Shown: positions 1 through 9,610, numbered from the stretch's first letter. The stretch is 64,000 bases of DNA from Bacillus yapensis (GCF_005280205.1 NZ_SUND01000001.1:62001-126000), one strand, 5' to 3'. Notes: a model not told the origin generated them from the sequence alone. Program-made: numbers and translations.

Positions 1-337
1 TTTTTTCCTTCGTTACGTTTGCGGTAGCACTTGGCGTCATCGACACGCGCATGCCTTTTTTAACCGCATATTCTGCTAAATCGAATAAGTCCTCTCGCAT
101 CATACAGTCACCACCAGTGAAGACGAGCATCGGATTATTCATTTCGTATATTTGATCAATGAGCTGAATTCCTTCCTCGTGTGTGAGCTCTCTCGGATCA
201 GGTGTTGTTTGCGCGTCTGCTCGACAATGCACGCATTTTAGCTGACAGGCTCTCGTTACTTCCCATATAGCTATAAAAGGATTTTCATTATAATCAATTG
301 TTTTTCCCATTCCATGTGGATGTGCTTTAACATGCAT
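1..337 (-). CDS. Radical SAM protein, N-terminal part (cut by window edge)
   Basis: The first 112 codons of a radical SAM enzyme; the rest lies beyond the left edge. The cluster-binding CxxxCxxC motif is seen as RACQLKCVHC near residue 30, and a GGD loop (FTGGDCMMREDL) follows, as expected for the SAM-binding region. An AGGTGA ribosome site precedes the ATG by a good distance. The N-terminus, with a basic, His-rich start and an IWEVTRAC stretch, resembles Bacillus radical SAM/SPASM proteins of unknown substrate. The C-terminal auxiliary cluster domain cannot be checked here, so subfamily and product are open. Confidence 0.85.
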   Translation of the reverse strand, partial: MHVKAHPHGMGKTIDYNENPFIAIWEVTRACQLKCVHCRADAQTTPDPRELTHEEGIQLIDQIYEMNNPMLVFTGGDCMMREDLFDLAEYAVKKGMRVSMTPSATANVTKEK

Positions 338-427
338 ATTGCTCACCTAGTTTCACATTATATTTTTTATTTAATTATAAAAATTATAAATAAGATGAGC
401 AGTTACATTTGTCACTTTCACCAATAG

Positions 428-465
428 AAAAAAGAGGAAATCCCATTGCAGCGGGACTTCCTCTC
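428..465 (-). terminator. Intrinsic terminator after yufK
   Basis: Read on the minus strand, GAGGAAGTCCC pairs with GGGATTTCCTC around an 8-base loop, followed by TTTTTTC. It lies immediately after the yufK stop codon. Confidence 0.85.
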
Positions 466-468
466 CTA

Positions 469-1026
469 CTAAATTGGCAAGCTTGCCATAATACTGTTGT
501 ATACTTTTACCGCCAAATATAACACACCAGTTAACAACCCAGACCAAATCACAACTTGAAAAAAGATTACACCGATTGTCCCGGCAAAGGTCATAGAAGA
601 ACTAATTTTAAAGACAAAATAAATAAAATATACGACTGTCGTCAACACAAAAATCGCCACAATGCCGATCATGCTAAAGAGACTAAAGAGCGATAAAGCT
701 CCGCCAATAAAATAAATGAGTGAACCAGCACGAATATGCTTCAAACTATCTCCTTCTGAATCCTTAGAAAAGAAAAGGAGAGAAATCTCATTCACTGTAT
801 TAGCGATTAGCTTCAATGCAGCAAACACCATAAAAAAGAGAATTAGAAGTAAGCTGAGTAGGGCTAATTTAATGCCACCATCAGTAAAGAATTCCTTCAT
901 TCCCTCATAAATACCAGCATTTTTTAAAATCTCAAGGAGCTCCATCTCAACTGGAATGGATAGAGAAAGGCTGAACAAAAGTATCGCAAGAAGTGGAAAG
1001 TAGCTTGTTAAGTATGTATTTTTCAT
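469..1026 (-). CDS. yufK: YufK-like membrane protein (DUF5366 type)
   Basis: A 185-residue hydrophobic protein with about five membrane segments (near residues 8-25, 50-75, 100-118, 122-142 and 150-172). Its function is unknown. The start MKNTYLTSYFP and the end YNSIMASLP agree with my memory of B. subtilis YufK, and the position next to the mrp operon is the same. The gene has its own downstream terminator. There are no catalytic motifs. The name rests on resemblance and gene order, not on a search. Confidence 0.75.
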   Translation of the reverse strand: MKNTYLTSYFPLLAILLFSLSLSIPVEMELLEILKNAGIYEGMKEFFTDGGIKLALLSLLLILFFMVFAALKLIANTVNEISLLFFSKDSEGDSLKHIRAGSLIYFIGGALSLFSLFSMIGIVAIFVLTTVVYFIYFVFKISSSMTFAGTIGVIFFQVVIWSGLLTGVLYLAVKVYNSIMASLPI

Positions 1027-1042
1027 CCTAATTCTCCAACAT

Positions 1043-1075
1043 CAAAAAGTAGATTTCACCATGATGAAATCTACT
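1043..1075 (-). terminator. Intrinsic terminator
   Basis: On the minus strand AGTAGATTTCA pairs with TGAAATCTACT, and TTTTTGATG follows. It lies downstream of the small gene that ends at 1119. Confidence 0.75.
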
Positions 1076-1118
1076 CTATTATGAAAGAATTATCATTTAC
1101 TGACAAGTTTTTTCCATT

Positions 1119-1340
1119 TTATAGTTCTTCTATTCGCACATATTCTCTTGCTTTAAAAACTTTATATCTTCTAGGTAAATTCTGCACGGGATTAGAGATT
1201 GGCATGATCTCTACGATGTTTTCATCCTCCAACCCAATCATCGGATCATAGAATTCCCTTTTATGCTGACTTTCCCAAAACCATGCTAGAGAAAATAGGA
1301 GGAGAAAAATGGTCGTGACTGTTAGTATTTTTCTTCTCAT
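1119..1340 (-). CDS. Small membrane-anchored protein of unknown function
   Basis: A 73-residue protein with a basic N-terminus (MRRK) and one hydrophobic segment at about residues 5-22. A short polar, probably extracellular tail follows. The ATG at 1340 is chosen because GGAGG lies 8 bases upstream; an upstream in-frame GTG at 1349 overlaps that ribosome site. It lies divergent from mrpA, where B. subtilis also has a small gene (yufS), but the sequence does not let me equate them. No known motif. Confidence 0.65.
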   Translation of the reverse strand: MRRKILTVTTIFLLLFSLAWFWESQHKREFYDPMIGLEDENIVEIMPISNPVQNLPRRYKVFKAREYVRIEEL

Positions 1341-1492
1341 TTCACACACCTCCGTCTTTAGGTTAGTGTGTCAAAACCGGCTTAATTTTATACTCAAATT
1401 CATATTTTTTTAGAAATTTTTCGTCGTATTTTTACGCGTTTCTACCTATTTATTATAAAAGGCTAGAACCTTAAGGAATAAGCCATTGATCC

Positions 1493-1521
1493 ATGCAACT
1501 AGATACTTTTTCATGTATAAT
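1493..1521 (+). promoter_or_regulatory. Candidate promoter for the mrp operon
   Basis: A perfect -10 hexamer TATAAT (1516-1521) lies about 95 bp before the mrpA start. The matching -35 position (1493-1498, ATGCAA) is weak. No operator was recognised in the 275-bp gap. Confidence 0.4.
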
Positions 1522-1615
1522 TTTATGTATACGAAATTCATAATCGTCGAATCTTAGGGAAAAACAGATACAGGAATGATATATTTTTTGTTGGATTTTT
1601 TAAGGGGGGGTTGTT

Positions 1616-4024
1616 TTGTCATTGTTGCATTTAGCTATTATTGCACCATTGCTATGGGCTATTTTAGTCCCACTTTTTTATAAAAGCTTTCGTCAAATAC
1701 ATACTGGATGGTTTGTATTACCACTACCGATTATTCTTTTTATTTACTTCTTTTCCTTTATCTCCACAACGAGGCATCAAGCTATCGTTATGGAAACGCT
1801 TAACTGGATCCCATCTATGGGGATTAATTTCACGGCAAAAGTGGATGGACTCGGACTTCTTTTTGCCCTGTTAATTACCGGTATTGGGGCATTAGTTATC
1901 CTGTATTCCATTTACTATTTATCAAAAACCAAAGAAAAACTAAATACCTTTTATACTTATTTGCTCCTTTTTATGGGAGCTATGCTTGGAGTTGTTCTAT
2001 CCGATAACCTTATCGTCATGTATGCTTTTTGGGAATTAACAAGTTTCTCCTCATTTTTACTGATTGGTTATTGGTATCATCGAGAAAAATCTCGATATGG
2101 TGCTCAAAAATCGATGATCATCACGGTATTTGGTGGCCTTGCCATGCTCGGAGGGATTGTCCTTTTACACTTGATGACCGGAAGCTTCAGCATTACGGAA
2201 ATCATTTCTCAGTCACAGGATATTGTAAGTCATTCCTTATTTATTCCCGCATTACTTTGCGTGTTATTAGGGGCATTTACAAAGTCCGCTCAATTCCCCT
2301 TTCACATCTGGCTTCCAGATGCTATGGAGGCTCCTACACCAGTTAGTGCATACCTTCACTCTGCTACGATGGTCAAAGCAGGCATTTATTTAGTCGCACG
2401 ACTTACACCTGTATTTGCTGTAGATGGATTATGGGTTTGGTTAGTCGCTGGATTTGGAATCGTGACCCTATTCTGGGGTTCTTTCTCGGCTGTAAAACAA
2501 ACCGATTTAAAAAGCATTCTGGCATTTTCAACGGTCAGTCAGCTCGGATTAATTATGTCTTTACTTGGAGTTGGTGCAGCAGCCCTTCATTTTCCAGGTG
2601 TAAAAGACAATCTATATATTGTTGCCACAACGGCAGCCGTATTCCATTTAATTAATCACGCTACCTTCAAAGGAAGCTTGTTCATGGTGGCAGGTATTGT
2701 CGATCATGAAACGGGGACAAGGGATATAAGAAAGCTTGGCGGATTAATGCATTTTATGCCAATTACGTTTACGATCGCGATTATTGGAACATTTTCCATG
2801 GCTGGACTACCGCCATTTAACGGATTTTTAAGTAAGGAAATGTTCTTTACCGGAATGCTTCATGTTCTTGAACTAGATCTATTTAATATCCAATCCGTTG
2901 CGATTCTGTTTCCAATTATTGCATGGATCGCAAGTGTCTTTACGTTTATCTATAGTATGATGCTTGTTTTTAAAACTTTTACCGGGAAACATCAACCAGA
3001 AAAATTGGACAAGAAGCCTCATGAGGCACCAATCGGAATGCTAATTTCTCCTACGATATTAGCTTCACTAGTGATTATTATTTTCTTTTTCCCAAATTCT
3101 CTTCTATCAGAGAATATTATTTCACCAGCACTAGCGGCCATCTTCCCAAGTCTATTGAATACGGGAACTGAGTTCGTCACCCATATTGGGATATGGCATG
3201 GCCCAACACCTGAACTGTTCATGACATTAGGTGTCATCGCTCTAGGAATCTTGCTCTATCTCACGTTTCCAAAATGGCGCAAAGTCTACAAGCTATTCCC
3301 AGATAAGCTTGCGCTAAACCGTCTATACGATGGGATAATAGATCGTTCTCAAAGCGGTTCTTATCGTTTAACGACTTCCTATATGACGGGTTCTATTCGT
3401 AGCTATTTAGTGTATATTTTTACATTCTTTATTATTATTTTGGCAACTTCACTCGTTGTAAAAGATGCTTTTAAACTAGATACAGTTCACGTGTCTTCCA
3501 TTGGAATCTATGAATTATTGCTTGCCCTTTTCGTTGTCATTGGCGCAATTAGTACTGTTTTTGCAAAAACGAGATTGGCCTCCATTCTTTTACTAGGGGC
3601 AGTTGGCTATACGGTATCGCTGTTCTATGTTTTGTTTAGAGCACCCGATCTCGCTTTAACACAGCTCGTGATTGAAACAGTTTCCGTTGCTTTATTCTTA
3701 GTCTGTTTCTATCATTTGCCGAAGCTGCGTAAGGAAGATTCGCGTGTACGCTTTAAATTAACAAATGCACTGATTTCTGTCGGAGTAGGGGTAATGGTAA
3801 CATTGATTGCTTTATCTGCTCATAGCAATAAATTCTTTAAGTCTATTTCACAGTATTACATTGAAAATACGTATACAGAAGCGGCTGGAAAGAATATGGT
3901 GAACGTTATCCTTGTTGACTTCCGTGGCTTCGATACCCTTTTTGAAATCACCGTATTGGCGATCGCTTCATTAGGAATTTACGGAATGATCCGTTTACGT
4001 TTAACAAGGAGGGATGAAGAATGA
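1616..4024 (+). CDS. mrpA: Na+/H+ antiporter subunit MrpA
   Basis: An 802-residue polytopic membrane protein and the largest Mrp subunit. It is homologous to NuoL/ND5 proton-translocating subunits and has a C-terminal extension homologous to MrpB and NuoJ. The antiporter-type motif is visible near residues 222-240 (TKSAQFPFHIWLPDA), with further conserved Lys and His residues around NHATFKGSLF. The start is TTG, with a very strong AAGGGGGG site 5 bases upstream. It overlaps mrpB by ATGA, so translation is coupled. With MrpB-G it forms the multi-subunit secondary Na+/H+ antiporter used for pH and sodium tolerance. Confidence 0.97.
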   Translation: MSLLHLAIIAPLLWAILVPLFYKSFRQIHTGWFVLPLPIILFIYFFSFISTTRHQAIVMETLNWIPSMGINFTAKVDGLGLLFALLITGIGALVILYSIYYLSKTKEKLNTFYTYLLLFMGAMLGVVLSDNLIVMYAFWELTSFSSFLLIGYWYHREKSRYGAQKSMIITVFGGLAMLGGIVLLHLMTGSFSITEIISQSQDIVSHSLFIPALLCVLLGAFTKSAQFPFHIWLPDAMEAPTPVSAYLHSATMVKAGIYLVARLTPVFAVDGLWVWLVAGFGIVTLFWGSFSAVKQTDLKSILAFSTVSQLGLIMSLLGVGAAALHFPGVKDNLYIVATTAAVFHLINHATFKGSLFMVAGIVDHETGTRDIRKLGGLMHFMPITFTIAIIGTFSMAGLPPFNGFLSKEMFFTGMLHVLELDLFNIQSVAILFPIIAWIASVFTFIYSMMLVFKTFTGKHQPEKLDKKPHEAPIGMLISPTILASLVIIIFFFPNSLLSENIISPALAAIFPSLLNTGTEFVTHIGIWHGPTPELFMTLGVIALGILLYLTFPKWRKVYKLFPDKLALNRLYDGIIDRSQSGSYRLTTSYMTGSIRSYLVYIFTFFIIILATSLVVKDAFKLDTVHVSSIGIYELLLALFVVIGAISTVFAKTRLASILLLGAVGYTVSLFYVLFRAPDLALTQLVIETVSVALFLVCFYHLPKLRKEDSRVRFKLTNALISVGVGVMVTLIALSAHSNKFFKSISQYYIENTYTEAAGKNMVNVILVDFRGFDTLFEITVLAIASLGIYGMIRLRLTRRDEE

Positions 4025-4446
4025 GATCGAACAATAATATCATTCTAGAAACAACGATGAAAGTTGTTCTCTTTATCATCGTCCTTTTCTCTGTCTATAT
4101 ATTCTTTGCTGGACACTACTACCCAGGTGGAGGATTTATCGGAGGGTTAATGACATCAGGAGCGATAGTCCTCCTTTTAATCGCATACGACATCAAGACC
4201 GTTGCAACGATTTTACCGGTAAATTATCGGACAATGACCGGAATTGGACTTTTGTTTGCAATCGGAACAAGTGCAGGTTCGCTTCTATTTAACGTCCCTT
4301 TTCTGACTCATGCATTCGGGCATATCGAGGTGCCGATTCTCGGTGATATCTCCCTTCATACAGCAACCTTATTTGATTTAGGTGTGTATTTAGTTGTTGT
4401 CGGAGTCACAATGACCATTATTCAAACGATAGGAGAGGATGAATAG
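4021..4446 (+). CDS. mrpB: Na+/H+ antiporter subunit MrpB
   Basis: A 141-residue membrane protein with four predicted helices and the family motif [13 protein letters not shown] near residues 30-43. MrpB belongs to the DUF4040/MnhB family and works only within the Mrp complex. Its start overlaps the mrpA stop by four bases (ATGA), and its stop overlaps the GTG start of mrpC (TAGTG). Such nested junctions fit fixed subunit ratios. Confidence 0.96.
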   Translation: MRSNNNIILETTMKVVLFIIVLFSVYIFFAGHYYPGGGFIGGLMTSGAIVLLLIAYDIKTVATILPVNYRTMTGIGLLFAIGTSAGSLLFNVPFLTHAFGHIEVPILGDISLHTATLFDLGVYLVVVGVTMTIIQTIGEDE

Positions 4447-4784
4447 TGGAAATAGTAATGGCAATTGTTATTGGAATTTTGTTTATGACCGCTACGTATT
4501 TAATGCTCTCAAAGAGCTTATTACGCATCATCGTCGGGACCGGATTACTCAGTCACGGAGCTCATTTATTGATTTTAACAATGGGTGGGTTAAAAAGAGG
4601 TGCTGCTCCACTTTTAGGAGAACAAGGACCCTATACAGACCCATTGCCTCAAGCACTTATCTTAACAGCTATTGTTATTAGCTTCGGGGTTACTGCCTTT
4701 TTCTTAGTATTGGCATATCGGGCATATAAAGAACTAGGCACGGATAACATTGAAAAGATGAGAGGAAATAGAGGCAATGAATAA
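4446..4784 (+). CDS. mrpC: Na+/H+ antiporter subunit MrpC
   Basis: A 112-residue, three-helix protein homologous to the NuoK subunit of complex I. The stretch [11 protein letters not shown], then a [11 protein letters not shown] segment, is typical of MrpC/MnhC. It starts at a GTG overlapping the mrpB stop codon and overlaps mrpD by 8 bases. The length equals that of the family. Confidence 0.96.
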   Translation: MEIVMAIVIGILFMTATYLMLSKSLLRIIVGTGLLSHGAHLLILTMGGLKRGAAPLLGEQGPYTDPLPQALILTAIVISFGVTAFFLVLAYRAYKELGTDNIEKMRGNRGNE

Positions 4785-6258
4785 TTTAATCATTTTACCA
4801 ATATTAATCCCTTTTGTTACTGCAGCAATCCTTATCTTTTTTCATAAAAAAATTCGGATTCAAAGATGGCTCTCTGCCCTTTCATCGATCGCCACCATCT
4901 TTGTTGCTTTGGTCCTTGTTCAAAAGGTCCATACAGATGGGATTCAATCACTAAATATTAGTAGCTGGGACGCTCCATTTGGGATTACACTCGTTTCAGA
5001 TATGCTGTCAGCCCTACTCGTATTAACTACGAGCGTTGTAGCATTTGTCTGTCTGATTTATTCGTTTAAGTCTATCGGAGCAGAACGCGAAAAATTTTAT
5101 TATTATCCCGTATTCAATTTCTTAATTGTTGGGGTCAACGGCGCTTTCACGACAGGGGATATTTTCAATCTCTTCGTCTTTTTCGAAGTAATGTTGATGT
5201 CCTCCTATGTATTGTTAGTTTTAGGCGGTACGAAAATCCAACTAAGAGAGTCGATTAAGTACTTGCTCGTGAACGTCATTTCTTCGGCACTTTTTGTTAT
5301 TACAGTGGCCTATCTCTATTCTGTAGTTGGAACACTGAATATGGCTCATATTTCTCAGCGTATCGCTGAAATTGGCCAACCAGGAATTTTATCGGTTATT
5401 GCCGTGTTATTCTTGATTGTATTTGGATTAAAGGGAGCTATTTTCCCTCTATATTTCTGGATGCCAGGCTCCTATTATGCACCGCCTGCACCAGTCTTAG
5501 CTCTATTCGGTGCTTTATTAACGAAGGTTGGAGTTTACTCCATCACAAGAACGTATACATTGTTCTTTTACCATGACCAAGGCTTCACACATGAGCTCTT
5601 GCAGCTTTTAGCTATCGTTTCCATTATTGCCGGTGTCATTGGTGCCATCGCCTACTGGGATATGAAGAAAATTATTATTTATAACATCATCGTAGCAGTT
5701 GGTGTAATCTTATACGGCGTTTCAGTGATGAATATTGATGCACTAACCGGCTCAATCTTTTATCTCATTCATGACATGATTATTAAAGCAGCGTTGTTCC
5801 TACTCGTTGGAACTATCATTGCGATTACGGGAACAAGTAACCTGAAAAAAGTGAGTGGCTTAATCAAACGCTATCCTGGGCTCGGTTGGACCTTCTTTAT
5901 CTCAGCCTTAGCACTGGCCGGAATTCCTCCTTTAAGCGGCTTTATTGGGAAATTGCTGATTGTTCAAGGAGGATTTGAGGGAAGCAGCTATGTCGGAGCA
6001 GGCGTCGTACTTATGTCGAGTTTACTCGTCCTCTTCTCTGTTATGAAAATCTTCATCAATGGATTTTGGGGCGTTCATCGGGCATATGAAAATGAGGACA
6101 AAGCTCCAGTAAAATGGCTTCTTATTTCTCCTGTGATTTTGGTTATTTTATCAGCATTGTACGGTATTGGCACAGAGGCAATCTTACCGTATATTTCTCA
6201 GGCAGCAGAAACCTTAGCAAATCCAAGTATTTATATTGATGCTGTCTTAAAGGAGTGA
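4777..6258 (+). CDS. mrpD: Na+/H+ antiporter subunit MrpD
   Basis: A 493-residue, NuoM/NuoN-like antiporter subunit with about 14 membrane segments. The conserved [12 protein letters not shown] (Glu in TM5) and [16 protein letters not shown] (Lys in TM7) motifs carry residues needed for ion exchange in studied Mrp systems. It lies in the tightly packed mrp operon between mrpC and mrpE and has the length usual for MrpD. Confidence 0.97.
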   Translation: MNNLIILPILIPFVTAAILIFFHKKIRIQRWLSALSSIATIFVALVLVQKVHTDGIQSLNISSWDAPFGITLVSDMLSALLVLTTSVVAFVCLIYSFKSIGAEREKFYYYPVFNFLIVGVNGAFTTGDIFNLFVFFEVMLMSSYVLLVLGGTKIQLRESIKYLLVNVISSALFVITVAYLYSVVGTLNMAHISQRIAEIGQPGILSVIAVLFLIVFGLKGAIFPLYFWMPGSYYAPPAPVLALFGALLTKVGVYSITRTYTLFFYHDQGFTHELLQLLAIVSIIAGVIGAIAYWDMKKIIIYNIIVAVGVILYGVSVMNIDALTGSIFYLIHDMIIKAALFLLVGTIIAITGTSNLKKVSGLIKRYPGLGWTFFISALALAGIPPLSGFIGKLLIVQGGFEGSSYVGAGVVLMSSLLVLFSVMKIFINGFWGVHRAYENEDKAPVKWLLISPVILVILSALYGIGTEAILPYISQAAETLANPSIYIDAVLKE

Positions 6259-6263
6259 TGGGA

Positions 6264-6740
6264 ATGGCATTTCAAATCTTACTCAATGTTTTTCTAGCAT
6301 TCTTATGGATGTTTATTAAAGTATCGTACGATTTTTCCAGCTTTATTAAAGGCTATATTTTCGGTCTGATTATCCTATTTGTGTTCAGAAGATTTTTCAA
6401 CTCTCGTTTCTATGTCGGAAGAGTCCTAGCCGTTATTAAACTTCTGTTCATCTTTTTAAAAGAGCTTGTCTTATCAAATATCTCAGTTTTGAAAGTTGTT
6501 CTTAAACCAAAGCTTGATATGCGTCCTGGAATCTTTGCCTATGAGACGGTGCTGACAAAGGACTGGGAAATTACAGTCCTATCAAATCTCATTACCTTGA
6601 CCCCTGGAACGCTTGTGGTGGATGTTTCCGATGATAATAAAACATTGTACATTCACGCGATGGATATTGCCGATGTCGATGAGGCGATTACGAGCATCAA
6701 GGAATCGTTTGAAAAAGCAATCTTGGAGGTGAGCAAATAA
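6264..6740 (+). CDS. mrpE: Na+/H+ antiporter subunit MrpE
   Basis: A 158-residue protein with two N-terminal membrane helices and a soluble domain containing the family motif LITLTPGTLVVDV. The start MAFQILLN at 6264 is chosen over the upstream GTG at 6255 because AGGAG lies 8 bases before it and it gives the normal MrpE length. Its stop codon overlaps the mrpF start (TAATG). Confidence 0.95.
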   Translation: MAFQILLNVFLAFLWMFIKVSYDFSSFIKGYIFGLIILFVFRRFFNSRFYVGRVLAVIKLLFIFLKELVLSNISVLKVVLKPKLDMRPGIFAYETVLTKDWEITVLSNLITLTPGTLVVDVSDDNKTLYIHAMDIADVDEAITSIKESFEKAILEVSK

Positions 6741-7024
6741 TGTTAGATATCGTCATTCGAATTGCCCTATTCTGTTTGGCTCTTGCCATGGTAGCACTCA
6801 TTTATCGTGTTATTAAAGGTCCGTCGATGCCCGACCGAATCATCGCATTAGATGCGATCGGGATTAATCTTGTTGCCATTATTGCGCTCATTTCCATTGA
6901 ACTACGTACGAATGCTTTTCTTGAAATTATCCTTCTTATTGGGATACTTGCTTTCATCGGTACAGTTGCCTTCGCCAAGTATTTAGAAAAGGAGGTCCTA
7001 TTCGAACGTGAACGAGATCATTAA
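6740..7024 (+). CDS. mrpF: Na+/H+ antiporter subunit MrpF
   Basis: A 94-residue, three-helix protein. The motif VIKGPSMPDRIIALDAI (residues 22-38) defines the MrpF/PhaF family; the Asp lies in a membrane segment. It starts inside the mrpE stop (TAATG) and overlaps mrpG by 17 bases. Together with MrpE and MrpG it completes the module without which MrpA and MrpD do not work. Confidence 0.96.
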   Translation: MLDIVIRIALFCLALAMVALIYRVIKGPSMPDRIIALDAIGINLVAIIALISIELRTNAFLEIILLIGILAFIGTVAFAKYLEKEVLFERERDH

Positions 7025-7361
7025 TATCATTATTGCTATTTTCATCTTCGTCGGAGCTTTTCTAAGCCTTGTCGCAGCGTTTGGTGTGATTCGGCTACCT
7101 GATGTCTATACAAGAAACCACGCCGCTTCTAAGGCTGCTACATTAGGCGTAATGTCCGTTTTGTTCGGAGCCTTCTTATATTTTTATTTAGTGGAAGGTC
7201 ATTTTAATTCGCGACTACTCTTAGGAATCGTCTTTATCTTTATGACCTCACCTGTCGCAGGTCACTTAATCAGCAGAGCTGCCTACAACACAGGCGTGAA
7301 GCTATGGGATAAAAGTGTTCATGATGATTTAAAGACAAAGGTGAAAAGTAAAGACATATAG
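7008..7361 (+). CDS. mrpG: Na+/H+ antiporter subunit MrpG
   Basis: A 117-residue, three-helix MrpG/PhaG subunit. The motif GVIRLPDVYTRNHAASKAAT (residues 25-44) is diagnostic. The start is GTG with AAGGAGG upstream, inside the end of mrpF. It is the last gene of the operon and is followed closely by a strong terminator. Confidence 0.96.
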   Translation: MNEIINIIIAIFIFVGAFLSLVAAFGVIRLPDVYTRNHAASKAATLGVMSVLFGAFLYFYLVEGHFNSRLLLGIVFIFMTSPVAGHLISRAAYNTGVKLWDKSVHDDLKTKVKSKDI

Positions 7362-7368
7362 AAACGAA

Positions 7369-7406
7369 AAGAACCAAAACTGTGGGTAGTTTTGGTTCTT
7401 TTTTTG
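7369..7406 (+). terminator. Intrinsic terminator of the mrp operon
   Basis: A perfect 13-bp stem, AAGAACCAAAACT with AGTTTTGGTTCTT, surrounds a 6-base loop and is followed by a run of T. It starts 8 bases after the mrpG stop. Confidence 0.93.
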
Positions 7407-7452
7407 TTTGTGTGGTCGATATCCGCCCTCATCGCTCTAAAACATCAAATGA

Positions 7453-7836
7453 CTACTTCCTTTTTACAACGGCCATTGTACATCTCGATACACAGATCAG
7501 CTTATTCTCTTCATCGGTAATCTTAATATCCCATACCATTGTTGTTTTCCCTTGATGAAGGACTGTTCCCGTTGCAGTAACAATGCCGTCCTTCTTCCCT
7601 CTTACATGGTTCGCGTTGATTTCTAGCCCCACCGCTGCTTCTGTTGTCTGGTCAATCAGCTCAAACGCACCTACAGAGGCAACGGTTTCCGCTAAGGCGA
7701 CTGATGCTCCACCATGCAACAAACCGAATGGCTGACGCGTTCTATCATCTACAGGCATTGTTGCAACCACATGCCCTTTTTCTAATGTCGTAATTTCTAT
7801 TCCTAATGTATTCATAAGCGTTTTTGAAAAATCCAT
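7453..7836 (-). CDS. menI: Hotdog-fold acyl-CoA thioesterase, DHNA-CoA hydrolase type
   Basis: A 127-residue PaaI-type hotdog thioesterase. The signature QPFGLLHGGASVALAETVAS (residues 34-53) includes the catalytic Glu. The B. subtilis homologue YuxO, located likewise after mrpG, is the 1,4-dihydroxy-2-naphthoyl-CoA thioesterase of menaquinone synthesis. A GAGGGGA ribosome site precedes the ATG. It is convergent with the mrp operon. The exact substrate is inferred from family and synteny. Confidence 0.85.
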   Translation of the reverse strand: MDFSKTLMNTLGIEITTLEKGHVVATMPVDDRTRQPFGLLHGGASVALAETVASVGAFELIDQTTEAAVGLEINANHVRGKKDGIVTATGTVLHQGKTTMVWDIKITDEENKLICVSRCTMAVVKRK

Positions 7837-7870
7837 TCCCTATCCCCTCCAAATTCGTTTCTACTAATGA

Positions 7871-8476
7871 TTATGACATTGATTTGAGTTTTTCCTTCTT
7901 TTTTCTTCGAAAAAATGCAAATAACAGATATACAAGTACAAGAACAACTCCGATGATCATAAGTTCTTTCTCAAATTCAAAGATTTTTTCTTTATGATCC
8001 CCAAACCAGTAACCTAAACTAAAAACAATTGTGACCCATACGAAAGCACCAGTGTATGCGAAGAGCATAAACGTTTTTATCGGTAATTTGCTAACCCCAT
8101 ATAGAAATGGGACAAAATTTCTTAAGCCTGGCAGAAAGTAGCTAAACGATAAAGAATAAGAATGATACTTATTCATCACCTTCATCGAACGTTCAATCAC
8201 GTTTGCAAAATGCTTCCGTTTTTGTAAAAAAGGAAGCAGCGGACCGCCAACGATCCTCCCAAGCAAATAAGCAGTTGTTAGCCCTGCTAAAATGCCTCCA
8301 TATGTAACAATATAGGTGCCGATCGTATTCAGGACTTCCTCCGATGCTGCAAGTCCAACCGTCATGACAATGACTTCATTCGGAAGTGGAGCGCCAAACA
8401 CACCTAACCAAAGCCATAGAAAAAGGCCCAGATAACCGCTTTTTTCTATAATATCTAGTATAAATTCGAGTTCCAT
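7871..8476 (-). CDS. DedA/SNARE-associated (VTT domain) membrane protein
   Basis: A 201-residue membrane protein of the DedA family. The conserved stretches are the re-entrant LGVFGAPLPNEVIVMTVG, the LGRIVGG motif, and FLPGLRNFVPFLYGVSKLP (arginine-containing G-x-R region). DedA proteins act in membrane lipid homeostasis, and some recycle undecaprenyl phosphate or flip phospholipids. The start at 8476 follows GAGGGAG by 8 bases; longer forms upstream would overlap the divergent gene's leader. C-terminal residues are strongly basic. Confidence 0.85.
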   Translation of the reverse strand: MELEFILDIIEKSGYLGLFLWLWLGVFGAPLPNEVIVMTVGLAASEEVLNTIGTYIVTYGGILAGLTTAYLLGRIVGGPLLPFLQKRKHFANVIERSMKVMNKYHSYSLSFSYFLPGLRNFVPFLYGVSKLPIKTFMLFAYTGAFVWVTIVFSLGYWFGDHKEKIFEFEKELMIIGVVLVLVYLLFAFFRRKKKEKLKSMS

Positions 8477-8567
8477 TTTAGCTACTCCCTCCCCTTCTCG
8501 GGATCGAGAAACTTTCCCTTTGAAAAAATCGTCCATTTATATAAAGAAATCAAGGTGGAAATTAATA

Positions 8568-9143
8568 ATGAAATTATACCAAATCCTGTTACTCTTAGTC
8601 TGTTTATTTGTTTTACCATTTTGGGTTCTAGCTGCTCCTGATCCAGCCGAAGTGCAAGAGCGTAAGCAAGAAGCACCTCTTCATATTAGTGGGAAGATTA
8701 TTGAAGATTCTCTAGTGGAGGAATTTAAAGAAGACCACACACAGACTCGAAAGATGGTTATTGAGATTGAGGAAATTTTCCAACAAACTGTCAAACCTCC
8801 TATGTCTGTTCATGATCAGATTGAAGTGCAGTATCACTATGTACCTGACTGGATTGACTACACTGGAAAAAGTGTTCATGTGAAGAATGGAGACATTGTC
8901 GAGCTTTGGCTTGAAAAAGAGGGGCAAATCAATATTCCTATCATCGGTGGTTATGGAGTCGAGATACTTAAAAATAGTGGTCCTAGAGTAGAGCATATCC
9001 CTGAACCGTTCACCCACAAGATTACATCTTTTTGGCATCAAGCCTGGTCGAGTACCTTTTCACCTTTTACCGTATTCATCGTTCTCGTGTTAATTTTGGG
9101 TATGCTTTTATTGTACGGGAACAGTAAAATGAAAAAACATTAG
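8568..9143 (+). CDS. Exported protein with C-terminal membrane anchor, unknown function
   Basis: A 191-residue protein that I do not recognise. It has a signal peptide (residues 1-22, cleavage likely near VLAAP), a mixed beta-rich extracellular region and one C-terminal membrane segment (about residues 160-182) ending in a basic tail. The chosen ATG at 8568 follows AAGGTGG. The region KNGDIVELWLEKE could be part of an OB-like or beta-barrel fold, but this is a guess. It is divergent from the DedA gene, with only 91 bp between them. Confidence 0.7.
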   Translation: MKLYQILLLLVCLFVLPFWVLAAPDPAEVQERKQEAPLHISGKIIEDSLVEEFKEDHTQTRKMVIEIEEIFQQTVKPPMSVHDQIEVQYHYVPDWIDYTGKSVHVKNGDIVELWLEKEGQINIPIIGGYGVEILKNSGPRVEHIPEPFTHKITSFWHQAWSSTFSPFTVFIVLVLILGMLLLYGNSKMKKH

Positions 9144-9201
9144 CTAAGCCTTTCTTGCATATACATAGTGGAGATGATCAAGAAGAAAGGAGGATGAATG
9201 A

Positions 9202-9573
9202 GTGCATCCGCATCATCGTAGAGCTTACTATTTCCCTCCTCCTAATAACTATGTACCTTATTACTACCAACGACAAATGCCACAGGTAGATCCAACATTA
9301 TTCATAACCTCTGCCAAACATATGCAAATTATTATGAAGGATGCCAGTATCCTACTGAATAGAATGGCTAGTTCAAGACAGTTTGCCTTTGATCTAATGA
9401 CAGCCGCACAAAATTCGGAACAAGCAAAGGTCAATCAAATGTTAAAAAATACTGGCATTCAAACGACACCAAAGATTTCCTTTAACCCAGATGGGCTAAT
9501 TCTCAATTTTAGTTCTGTTGCAGAAGATCTGGATTGTTGTCACCTTACCTTGTCATTAAGATGGCGGAAATAG
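9202..9573 (+). CDS. yuzC: YuzC-like inner spore coat protein
   Basis: A 123-residue protein with a Tyr/Pro/His-rich N-terminus (about residues 1-30) and a mainly helical middle with ASSRQFAFDLMTAAQ. A Cys-Cys pair lies near the end. B. subtilis YuzC, an inner spore coat component encoded in the same part of the chromosome, has this kind of sequence. The start is GTG with AAGGAGG upstream. The identification comes from composition, length and synteny, so it is moderate. Confidence 0.55.
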   Translation: MHPHHRRAYYFPPPNNYVPYYYQRQMPQVDPTLFITSAKHMQIIMKDASILLNRMASSRQFAFDLMTAAQNSEQAKVNQMLKNTGIQTTPKISFNPDGLILNFSSVAEDLDCCHLTLSLRWRK

Positions 9574-9575
9574 AA

Positions 9576-9610
9576 AAAATAGGTGCATATCGTAGTGCAC
9601 CTATTTCTTT
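9576..9610. terminator. Bidirectional terminator between convergent genes
   Basis: AAATAGGTGCA pairs with its complement across a short loop, with A-rich sequence on one side and T-rich on the other. It can end both the yuzC-like gene and the PP2C gene. Confidence 0.8.

Noticed and set aside
8482-8676. Minus-strand open frame opposite the exported-protein gene
   Set aside because: It overlaps both the DedA start and the opposite gene, has no ribosome site and shows no protein-like features.
7837-9201. Remains of a comQXPA quorum-sensing locus, which follows menI in B. subtilis
   Set aside because: The region holds a DedA gene and an unrelated exported protein; no histidine kinase or ComA-like sequence was seen.
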